From contig NZ_JAKIKW010000001.1 of NCBI RefSeq assembly GCF_023283945.1, positions 50,807-114,806 on the forward strand: DNA of 64,000 nt. The letters are read 5' to 3'. Below, piece by piece: positions 1 to 7,359 of this stretch (the first letter of the stretch is position 1; each line of letters starts with the position of its first letter). Both the position numbers and the translations under genes were made by a program. The stretch comes from Shewanella gelidimarina. Lineage in GTDB: Bacteria > Pseudomonadota > Gammaproteobacteria > Enterobacterales > Shewanellaceae. Under the pieces are notes generated by a model. It worked only from the letters and a program-made list of their open reading frames with translations. It did not search any database and was not told where the DNA came from.

Positions 1-2
1 GT

Positions 3-1010
3 GCGGGTAGTTGTACGAATGCGTGCCCAACGGGCGCGATTAGTTATGACCTTCCGACTCCGCAATCTATGCATACCTATCTGAATCAACTGGTGACTCG
101 TTTTCGCTCGAAAGCGCAAATAGCACCTGTCGTGTTGTTCCATGATATAGGTAAAGGTGCAGAACTGGTCACTGACCAATTAGCGGGCGATATTATCCCT
201 GTTGAATTGGAAGAGATAACCGTCGCTAGTGTTGATCACTGGATGTCGTCTCTTGCCTGGGGCGCTCGTCAAATCTTGATCCTTAACACTGATGCTACTG
301 CGCCGACACTCACTCAAATGCTGAAGGGTGAACTGGCGTTAGCCAACGACATTCTCGATGAGATGGGGCAACCACGCCGTATTAGCTTAATCAGTGAACA
401 TCACTTAACTGAAGCTGGTGCAGATGAATTATCTGAACTGCTGACTACCAGCGCAAGCTGGCCAGTTATAGTACCTGCAGAATTTGTGGCTACAACCAAG
501 CGTGAAACGATCTATGAGGCTATCGATCATCTCAATAAGCAAGCGGCATCAGTCGACACTTGCCTGTCTCAAAGTAACATCCCTTATGGCCGTGTCAGCG
601 TTAATGTTGAGAGCTGCACCTTGTGTATGTCTTGTGTGGCAACGTGTCCTACAGCAGCGTTAACCGACGGTGGTGACCTGCCTTCACTGCACTTTGTAGA
701 GCAAGATTGCGTGCAATGTGGACTGTGTGAAGCCGCCTGTCCTGAAAACGTCATCAGCTTAACGCCGCAGGTTAATTTAGATAAAGCTGCGCGTCAGGCG
801 CGTCAAACCTTACATGAGGAAGCCCCGTTTGAATGTATTACTTGCGGCACACCATTCGCAACGCAATCCATGGTCAAACGGATGTTAGAAGTGGTAGGAA
901 CCCACAGTGCCTTCAGTGCCAACACAGATCGTTTAAAGATGTGTGGCGACTGTCGAGTGAAAGACATGTTTGAAGACATTCTTCAAGATCCTGAAAAGCA
1001 ACTGCGATAA
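3..1010 (+). CDS. 4Fe-4S dicluster protein, 5' end outside the window
   Basis: The frame is open to the left edge: codons from position 3 already encode a CxxxCPTG half-ferredoxin motif before the first internal ATG at 69, so the gene starts upstream. Further ferredoxin clusters follow near 612-660 (CTLCMSCVATCP) and 708-756 (CVQCGLCEAACP). The C-terminus has two CxxC pairs (CITC, CGDC) that could bind another metal. The likely role is electron transfer linked to the formate dehydrogenase operons just downstream; the TorD-like gene begins 10 bases after its stop. The family is clear (multi-cluster ferredoxin). The exact partner is inference. Confidence 0.85.
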   Translation, partial: AGSCTNACPTGAISYDLPTPQSMHTYLNQLVTRFRSKAQIAPVVLFHDIGKGAELVTDQLAGDIIPVELEEITVASVDHWMSSLAWGARQILILNTDATAPTLTQMLKGELALANDILDEMGQPRRISLISEHHLTEAGADELSELLTTSASWPVIVPAEFVATTKRETIYEAIDHLNKQAASVDTCLSQSNIPYGRVSVNVESCTLCMSCVATCPTAALTDGGDLPSLHFVEQDCVQCGLCEAACPENVISLTPQVNLDKAARQARQTLHEEAPFECITCGTPFATQSMVKRMLEVVGTHSAFSANTDRLKMCGDCRVKDMFEDILQDPEKQLR

Positions 1011-1020
1011 GAGTTTAGCC

Positions 1021-1686
1021 ATGACCGAATTAGTAAGAGAAGTTTCAGAAAACGATCAGTTGAGAGCGGATATTTATCAGCTACTAGCTGCACTATTACG
1101 TCGCCAGCCTAGCACCGAATTATTGCAGTTTTTAGCGGGATTAGAGATTGATGCTAATGACGATAGCGATATGACCAAAGCTTGGGTTGGACTCAAGTTG
1201 GCGGCAGAGCAATTCACTTCAGAGCAGCTTGAGGATGAGTATTTCGATATTTTCCTCGGTGTGGGCAGTGGTGAAATCTTACCTTATGGCAGCTGGTTTA
1301 TGACAGGGTCACTAATGGATAAGCCATTAGCCTTGTTACGTAATGACCTAATGCAGCTTGGTTTCGAGCGCGAAGAGGAAGTGAAAGAACCTGAAGATCA
1401 CGTTGCCGCTTTATGTGAAGTAATGGGCACTTTGATCCTTGAAGCACCTGGTTACCGCCAGCTCGCTTTCTATCAGCGTCATATCGGTAGCTGGATTGCA
1501 CGTTTTTGCGAAACGTTAGCTAAAACACCAAGCGCGGCGTTTTACGCCACGGTAGCAGAACTTGCAAAAGCATTTTTCGTTATCGAAGCAAATGAATTTG
1601 AACAGTTAAGTTTAAATATTCCAGTTAACTGCCCAGGCAGCGAAGCGGAAAAGATTGAACCAAGCACTAATGAACTGGCTTCGTAA
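1021..1686 (+). CDS. TorD/DmsD-family molybdoenzyme chaperone
   Basis: 221 aa, all-helical in appearance, with the TorD-family core FDIFLGVGSGEILPYGSWF. These cytoplasmic chaperones bind the Tat signal and apo-form of molybdoenzymes during cofactor insertion. An in-frame TTG/ATG-type start at 970 would overlap the preceding gene; I prefer ATG 1021 because it begins with a typical N-terminus (MTELVREV) right after the upstream stop. Its place directly ahead of the fdhX-fdhA genes suggests it matures these formate dehydrogenases. The client is inferred from position. Confidence 0.85.
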   Translation: MTELVREVSENDQLRADIYQLLAALLRRQPSTELLQFLAGLEIDANDDSDMTKAWVGLKLAAEQFTSEQLEDEYFDIFLGVGSGEILPYGSWFMTGSLMDKPLALLRNDLMQLGFEREEEVKEPEDHVAALCEVMGTLILEAPGYRQLAFYQRHIGSWIARFCETLAKTPSAAFYATVAELAKAFFVIEANEFEQLSLNIPVNCPGSEAEKIEPSTNELAS

Positions 1687-1840
1687 GCCACTGTAAGTGT
1701 AAGGCTGAATTTATGTCTGCTGAGTCTTAGAGTTAGCAGGCATAGACAAAAAAAGAGAGCAATCTCTACATTAAGTGAGTGGTAGGTTTAATTTTGATTA
1801 AGCAAATTATCTCAATATCAGTAAAACCAAAGGAGACACT

Positions 1841-2038
1841 ATGAAGAAGCAAGCTTCCGACATGGGTCGTCGTCAACTGCTTAAAGCATTGGCGATCGGC
1901 AGTGCCGCTGGCGCAGTGGCAACGGTCAGTGGTCAAGCGCTAGCTGCGACACCTGAAGTTGCCCCCGCTGCGAAAGGCGATGGCTACCAAGAGTCCGATC
2001 ATGTTCGTAGTTATTATGCGTCGTTACGCAGTAAATAA
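1841..2038 (+). CDS. fdhX: FdhX-type small twin-arginine protein of formate dehydrogenase operon (copy 1)
   Basis: 65 aa with a Tat signal (GRRQLLKALAIG, residues about 9-20) followed by a short tail ending in HVRSYYASLRSK. It matches the 'formate dehydrogenase region Tat target' family found only next to fdhA. A strong ribosome site (aaaggag) lies 6 bases before ATG 1841. It is about 35 bp from fdhA. The function is not known to me; it may be a small accessory subunit exported with FdhA. A paralogue with the same tail lies at 7144. Confidence 0.88.
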   Translation: MKKQASDMGRRQLLKALAIGSAAGAVATVSGQALAATPEVAPAAKGDGYQESDHVRSYYASLRSK

Positions 2039-2073
2039 GCGTTTCGTAGTCAATAATTAAAGGAGAGTGTGTG

Positions 2074-4923
2074 ATGCGATTAACCCGCAAAACAGACCAA
2101 GCAGCCACAACTACTAAGGCTGTCTTAGGTTTAAACCGTCGTCAATTCCTCAAGTCTGCGAGTCTCGCAACGGGTGGTATTGCTGCGGCATCAATGCTTG
2201 GCGCAGGTATGATGCGTAAAGCAGAAGCAAAAGATGTACCTCACGATGCCCCAACTGAAATTAAGCGTACTATCTGTTCTCACTGTTCAGTTGGTTGTGG
2301 TGTGTATGCTGAAGTGCAAAATGGCGTTTGGACTGGCCAAGAGCCAGCATTTGATCACCCATTTAACGCTGGTGGACACTGTGCAAAAGGTGCGGCTTTA
2401 CGTGAAGTAGGTCATGGAGCTAAGCGTCTTAAATACCCAATGAAGCTAGAAGGCGGCAAGTGGAAACGTCTTTCATGGGAACAAGCGATTGAAGAAGTTG
2501 GTCAAAAAGCGCTTGATATCCGTAAAGAGTCTGGTCCAGATTCCGTTTTCTTCATGGGAAGTGCCAAGTTCTCTAACGAACAATGTTATATGTATCGCAA
2601 ATTAGCGGCAATGTGGGGCACGAACAATGTCGACCACTCAGCGCGTATTTGTCACTCTACCACTGTAGCTGGTGTTGCAAACACTTGGGGCTATGGTGCG
2701 CAAACTAACTCAATCAACGATATGCGCAACTCCAAAGTGATGATGTTTATCGGTTCTAACCCTTCAGAAGCGCATCCTGTCGCGATGCAGCATATTCTGG
2801 AAGGTAAAGAGCGTGGCGCTAAAATTATTGTTGTCGACCCTCGTTTTACTCGAACTGCAGCTAAGGCTGATGAGTTTGTACATATCCGTCCGGGTACCGA
2901 TATTCCATTCATCTATGGCCTGTTATGGCACATTTTCGAAAATGGTTGGGAAGATCAAGATTTCATTAATCAGCGTGTTTACGGTATGGAACGTATCCGT
3001 GAAGAAGTGAAAAAATATGATCCAGCTGAAGTTGAAAACGTGGTTGGGATACCAAAAGCGCAGATGTACCGTGTTGCTAAGCTTTTAGCTGAAACTAAGC
3101 CTGGTACTGTTGTTTGGTGTATGGGTGGTACTCAGCATCACATCGGTAATGCGAACACTCGTTCATACTGTATTCTCCAGTTAGCCCTAGGTAATATGGG
3201 CGTGTCTGGTGGTGGTACGAATATTTTGCGTGGTCACGATAATGTTCAGGGTGCAACTGACTTTGGTTTATTATGTGATACTTTGCCAGGATATTATGGA
3301 CTAAAAACAGGTTCTTGGAAGCACTGGTGTAATGTTTGGGACTTAGATTATGAGTGGGTTAAGAGCCGCTTTGATCAAGAGAAACATTTAGGCCAAGACC
3401 CAATGACCTCTGCAGGTATCCCATGTTCACGTTGGCATGATGGTGTACTTGAAGATAAAGCTAATATTGCGCAGAAAGATAATGTTCATATGGCATTTTT
3501 CTGGGGACAATCGGTTAACACTGAAACCCGTGGTCGTGAAGTGCGTGAAGCATTGAACAAGATGGAAACAGTGGTTGTAGTGGATCCATATCCAACTATG
3601 GCGGGTGTTATGCACGAACGTACGGATGGTGTTTATTTACTTCCTGCGGCAACACAATTTGAAACTTACGGTTCTGTATCAGCGTCTAACCGCTCATTAC
3701 AGTGGCGTTCACGAGTGATTGAACCACTATTCGAATGTAAGCCAGATCATGTGATTATGTATAATTTGGCGAAGAAGTGGGGCATTGAAGGTGAGCTCTG
3801 TAAGAATATCAAGGTGAATGGTGAAGAGCCGTTGATTGAAGATATGACTCGAGAATTCAACCGTGGTATGTGGACTATTGGTTACACAGGTCAAAGTCCT
3901 GAGCGTTTGAAGATGCATCAAGAAAATTGGGGCACATTCGATATTAAATCGCTTGAAGCACCAGGTGGACCTGCTAAAGGTGAAACCTATGGCTTACCTT
4001 GGCCTTGTTGGGGTACTCCAGAGATGAAGCATCCAGGTACACAAATTTTGTACCGTACTGGTCGTGAAGTGATTAACGGTGGCGGTAATTTCCGTGCTCG
4101 TTATGGTGTTGAACATAATGGCACAAATATTTTAGCTGAAGGTTCTTACTCAAAAGGCAGTGAGATCCAAGATGGTTATCCAGAGTTTACCGACAAGATG
4201 CTTAAGCAACTTGGTTGGTGGGATGATCTAACGGCTGAAGAGAAAGTTGCTGCTGAAGGTAAGAACTGGAAGACTGATATCTTAGGTGGTATTCAGCGAG
4301 TGGCTATCAAGCACGGTTGTATTCCTTACGGTAACGCTAAAGCGCGTTGCGTCGTTTGGAACTTCCCTGATGATATTCCATTACACCGTGAGCCACTATA
4401 TACACCACGTCGTGACTTGGTTTCTAAGTATCCAACTTATGATGATCGTATGGTTTGGCGCCTTCCTACCCTGTACAAATCAATTCAGGAAAAGGATTTT
4501 GCTAAAGACTTCCCACTCGCCGTTACAACTGGGCGTTTGGTAGAGTACGAAGGTGGTGGTGAAGAGACTCGTTCAAATCCATGGCTTGCAGAACTTCAGC
4601 AAGAAATGTTTATCGAGATCAACCCTGCGGATGCTGCTGATCGCGGTTTACGTGATGGTGATGATGTTTTCGTTCATAGTCCTGAAGGGGCAAAAATCAC
4701 AGTTAAAGCGATGGTAACTCCTCGAGTTACCGCTGGCGAATGTTTCATGCCATACCACTTTGCGGGTGTATTCGAAGGTAAGAGCCTTGAGAAGAACTAC
4801 CCCGAAGGAACAGTACCTTACGTTATTGGCGAATCTGCCAACACTGTAATGACCTATGGCTATGACGTTGTGACTCAGATGCAAGAGACGAAAGCCTCTT
4901 TGTGTCAGATCAGCAAAGCTTAA
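2074..4923 (+). CDS. fdhA: Formate dehydrogenase catalytic subunit alpha (copy 1)
   Basis: 949 aa from ATG 2074, placed 8 bases after aggag; the GTG three bases earlier is less likely. It has a Tat signal (NRRQFLKSASL), an N-terminal 4Fe-4S motif (CSHCSVGC...HCAKG), then the molybdopterin oxidoreductase and dinucleotide-binding domains. The active-site loop reads DHSARICHSTTVAG with cysteine at residue 193 (codon TGT at 2650), where the E. coli Fdh enzymes carry selenocysteine. It would oxidise formate in the periplasm using a bis-pterin Mo or W cofactor and pass electrons to FdhB and FdhC. Very similar to the copy at 7360. Confidence 0.96.
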   Translation: MRLTRKTDQAATTTKAVLGLNRRQFLKSASLATGGIAAASMLGAGMMRKAEAKDVPHDAPTEIKRTICSHCSVGCGVYAEVQNGVWTGQEPAFDHPFNAGGHCAKGAALREVGHGAKRLKYPMKLEGGKWKRLSWEQAIEEVGQKALDIRKESGPDSVFFMGSAKFSNEQCYMYRKLAAMWGTNNVDHSARICHSTTVAGVANTWGYGAQTNSINDMRNSKVMMFIGSNPSEAHPVAMQHILEGKERGAKIIVVDPRFTRTAAKADEFVHIRPGTDIPFIYGLLWHIFENGWEDQDFINQRVYGMERIREEVKKYDPAEVENVVGIPKAQMYRVAKLLAETKPGTVVWCMGGTQHHIGNANTRSYCILQLALGNMGVSGGGTNILRGHDNVQGATDFGLLCDTLPGYYGLKTGSWKHWCNVWDLDYEWVKSRFDQEKHLGQDPMTSAGIPCSRWHDGVLEDKANIAQKDNVHMAFFWGQSVNTETRGREVREALNKMETVVVVDPYPTMAGVMHERTDGVYLLPAATQFETYGSVSASNRSLQWRSRVIEPLFECKPDHVIMYNLAKKWGIEGELCKNIKVNGEEPLIEDMTREFNRGMWTIGYTGQSPERLKMHQENWGTFDIKSLEAPGGPAKGETYGLPWPCWGTPEMKHPGTQILYRTGREVINGGGNFRARYGVEHNGTNILAEGSYSKGSEIQDGYPEFTDKMLKQLGWWDDLTAEEKVAAEGKNWKTDILGGIQRVAIKHGCIPYGNAKARCVVWNFPDDIPLHREPLYTPRRDLVSKYPTYDDRMVWRLPTLYKSIQEKDFAKDFPLAVTTGRLVEYEGGGEETRSNPWLAELQQEMFIEINPADAADRGLRDGDDVFVHSPEGAKITVKAMVTPRVTAGECFMPYHFAGVFEGKSLEKNYPEGTVPYVIGESANTVMTYGYDVVTQMQETKASLCQISKA

Positions 4924-4949
4924 TTAACTTGATGAGGAGATAAGCCATT

Positions 4950-5540
4950 ATGGCAGTCATGAAATTCTTATGTGACACCAAACGCTGCATCGAGTGTAAC
5001 GGTTGCGTCACAGCATGTAAAAACGAAAACGATTCCGCTCTAGAGTGGGGCATTCAACGTCGTCGCGTAGTCACTATCAATGATGGTGTACCAGGTGAAG
5101 CGTCAATCTCAGTGGCATGTATGCACTGTACTGATGCACCTTGTATGGCAGTCTGTCCTGCAGATTGTTTCTACCGCACTGAAGATGGCATCGTATTACA
5201 CAATAAAGATACGTGTATCGGTTGTGGTTACTGCTTCTATGCTTGTCCTTTCGGAGCGCCTCAGTTCCCTCAGAAGACAGCATTTGGTAGTCGTGGCAAG
5301 ATGGATAAGTGTACTTTCTGTGCCGGTGGCCCAGAAGAGACTCATTCAGATGCAGAGCGCCAGAAGTATGGTGCTAACCGTATCGCCGAAGGCAAATTGC
5401 CAATGTGTGCAGAGCTTTGTTCAACTAAAGCACTGCTAGCGGGTGATGCTGGCGTAGTATCTGATATCTACCGTGAGCGTATTGCAGCTAGAGGAAACCC
5501 TGGCGCAATATGGGGCTATACCCCAAAGACTGGCGCGTAG
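4950..5540 (+). CDS. fdhB: Formate dehydrogenase iron-sulfur subunit beta (copy 1)
   Basis: 196 aa with four cysteine clusters of the FdhB/DmsB type: CIECNGCVTACKNEN near residue 13, CMHCTDAPCMAVCP near 56, CIGCGYCFYACP near 90, and CTFCAGG...CAELC near 119-155. It wires four 4Fe-4S clusters between FdhA and the membrane cytochrome. It lacks the C-terminal membrane helix of E. coli FdnH and is correspondingly short. A gaggag site precedes ATG 4950, 27 bp after fdhA. Confidence 0.95.
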   Translation: MAVMKFLCDTKRCIECNGCVTACKNENDSALEWGIQRRRVVTINDGVPGEASISVACMHCTDAPCMAVCPADCFYRTEDGIVLHNKDTCIGCGYCFYACPFGAPQFPQKTAFGSRGKMDKCTFCAGGPEETHSDAERQKYGANRIAEGKLPMCAELCSTKALLAGDAGVVSDIYRERIAARGNPGAIWGYTPKTGA

Positions 5541-5590
5541 AGCTGAATAGGGCTATGCACTATGGTGTATAGCCCAATTAAGGAGTGAAT

Positions 5591-6601
5591 ATGTATATGA
5601 AATCACTGCGCAGCTTGTTCGCAATGCTAGTTATCCCTCTGGTTTTTTCTATGGGGTTGGGACTTAGCACATCAGCAATAGCAGCAGATGAACAATCGAG
5701 CCAACAGCAAGCGGGTAAAACCAGTGAAGCTGATCTTTGGCGCGCGGTAAGAGCAGGCGACTCAGGCTTTACAACAGCTCAAGGTATTGAGCCTGGTGTA
5801 TTGATTAACGTTGCGGGTAACCAAGGTAAAGACGTAAGAAACCAGTACTTAACACCAGTGATGGGTATTACTGTTGTCGGTGTATTTGCTGCGTTCCTGT
5901 TTTTCTACTTGGTAAATGGTCCTTCTAAGCTGAGTAAGGGCTTTTCTGGAAAAATGGTGCTGCGTTGGACTAAAGCAGACCTGTGGATCCACTGGGTATT
6001 AGCGACATCATGTTTAGCACTGATTTTTACTGGTTTAAATATCATGCTAGGTAAATATGTATTGCAGCCTTATGTTGGGGAAGGCTTCTGGGCTGGTCTC
6101 ATCTATGGTACCAAAACGATACATGATTGGGTCGGACCGATATTTATTGTGTCTTGGATCCTGTGTGTTGTTAAATGGATGCCAATGCAAACCTTCAAGA
6201 TGTATGACTTAAAATGGTTCCTAGTAGTTGGTGGTTATATCAACTTTGGTCCATTTAAAGGCAAGCATCCTGATAGTGGCTTTGCTAATGCTGGTGAGAA
6301 GATGTGGTTCTGGTCATTAACCTTATTCGGGCTATTTATTGCCGCATCAGGTTTAATGCTAGTATTACCAGGTTTGGATCTACCGCGCGAAGCCTCTATG
6401 GCTGCACTGTTAATTCATGCTATTAGTGCGATTATCATCATCGCCTTTACTATCGTGCATATTTGGATGGCGACAGTATTAAGTGAAGGTGGTATGGAGT
6501 GCATGGTTTCTGGTTATTGTGACGAAAACTGGGCCTCTCAGCACCACAATCTTTGGTATGACGAAATCAAAGAAAACGGTACCTTAGAGTATAAAGATTA
6601 A
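5591..6601 (+). CDS. fdhC: Formate dehydrogenase cytochrome b556 subunit gamma (copy 1)
   Basis: 336 aa from ATG 5591 (aggag five bases upstream; an in-frame GTG at 5585 and ATG at 5597 are alternatives). It has an N-terminal signal-like segment, a soluble stretch of about 60 residues, a membrane helix, then the four-helix cytochrome b domain. Candidate haem histidines sit in the helices (IHWVLA, IHDWVG, VHIW). It would pass electrons from FdhB to quinone. The C-terminus (SQHHNLWYDEIKENGTL) is nearly identical to copy 2. A terminator follows at 6649. Confidence 0.93.
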   Translation: MYMKSLRSLFAMLVIPLVFSMGLGLSTSAIAADEQSSQQQAGKTSEADLWRAVRAGDSGFTTAQGIEPGVLINVAGNQGKDVRNQYLTPVMGITVVGVFAAFLFFYLVNGPSKLSKGFSGKMVLRWTKADLWIHWVLATSCLALIFTGLNIMLGKYVLQPYVGEGFWAGLIYGTKTIHDWVGPIFIVSWILCVVKWMPMQTFKMYDLKWFLVVGGYINFGPFKGKHPDSGFANAGEKMWFWSLTLFGLFIAASGLMLVLPGLDLPREASMAALLIHAISAIIIIAFTIVHIWMATVLSEGGMECMVSGYCDENWASQHHNLWYDEIKENGTLEYKD

Positions 6602-6648
6602 GCTCTGATTATGAGTTATAAGTCTTAAGCTGTAAGTCATAAATAAAT

Positions 6649-6682
6649 GCCCTTGGCCAAATAAGTCAGGGGCTTTTTTTTG
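6649..6682 (+). terminator. Rho-independent terminator after first fdh operon
   Basis: GCCCTTG pairs with CAGGGGC (7 bp including one G-T wobble) around an 11-base loop and is followed directly by eight T. It lies 48 bp past the fdhC stop and separates the two fdh operons. Confidence 0.8.
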
Positions 6683-7143
6683 CCGTTAATTCGCGAACGA
6701 TTTTAATGCATTTGATAAGTCCTCCCCCCTACTTTAGCCTCTTGCAGAGGTTTAGTTTTGCTTGAAAATGTATCACGGTAAGTTATTCCACCACTAAATC
6801 ATGTAACACTTAAGTTACTATAATTATTAACAATTAGTTATGCGCTTTATCGCTTTACTTGTACCGTCTAAACACCGCCATTATATAAAACATGATTAAG
6901 CTAACACTTTAGTGGTATTGATGATGTTTTCCGCAGCTGAATTGGATTCAGATCAATTTTTCTGCTGCCTTTTTCTCATATATTGTCCGCGAAACTTATG
7001 GATGTTTTTAATAACAATCACCTTATTTTGACTAGCTCCTTTAATGATAACACTTGAGTAACAAATGCCCGTGTTATGAGTTCGTAGAAAAGGTGCCCTG
7101 ATAATTTCTAATAAAAAATATTCCTTCCATACCAGGAGCAAAA
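6683..7143. other. Intergenic region ahead of second fdh operon
   Basis: About 460 bp, AT-rich, with no ORF I would call. It should hold the promoter of the second fdhXABC operon. The only recognisable site is the FNR-like box at 6943. Near 6820-6850 there is a run of TTA/TAA-rich sequence. Ribosome site aggag lies just before ATG 7144. Confidence 0.6.
6943..6956. promoter_or_regulatory. FNR/EtrA-like (Crp/Fnr family) binding site candidate
   Basis: TGGATTCAGATCAA differs from the FNR consensus TTGAT-N4-ATCAA at one position. It is about 190 bp upstream of the second fdhX. In Shewanella anaerobic genes are controlled by Crp and EtrA. A single-mismatch 14-mer is suggestive only. Confidence 0.4.
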
Positions 7144-7341
7144 ATGAAGAAGCAACAGCCTGATCTGAACCGCAGATCTTTGCTGAAAGCGCTCACAATT
7201 GGTGGCACCGCAGGTGTCGCAATCGCCGCAACAGGCGTGAGTGTAGCTCAAGCAAGTGAAAATAATGTCAGCACTAAGAGTGCTAATGGCTATCAAGAAA
7301 CTGCTCACGTTCGCAGTTATTACAATAGCTTACGCGGCTAG
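7144..7341 (+). CDS. fdhX: FdhX-type small twin-arginine protein (copy 2)
   Basis: 65 aa, Tat motif NRRSLLKALTIG, same closing segment as copy 1 (HVRSYYNSLRG). ATG 7144 follows caggag by five bases. It opens the second fdh operon and ends 18 bp before fdhA2. Two independent fdhA genes each keep this partner, which argues for a real function in the complex or its export. Confidence 0.88.
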   Translation: MKKQQPDLNRRSLLKALTIGGTAGVAIAATGVSVAQASENNVSTKSANGYQETAHVRSYYNSLRG

Positions 7342-7359
7342 TTTAGGAGAATTTAAGCG

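Noticed and set aside
1698..1756. Terminator between the TorD-like gene and fdhX1
   Set aside because: A weak GTCTGCTGA...TTAGCAGGC stem followed by A-rich sequence; too imperfect to call, and co-transcription with fdhX1 remains possible.
2071..2073. GTG start for fdhA1
   Set aside because: ATG at 2074 has the better distance to aggag; the GTG only adds one residue.
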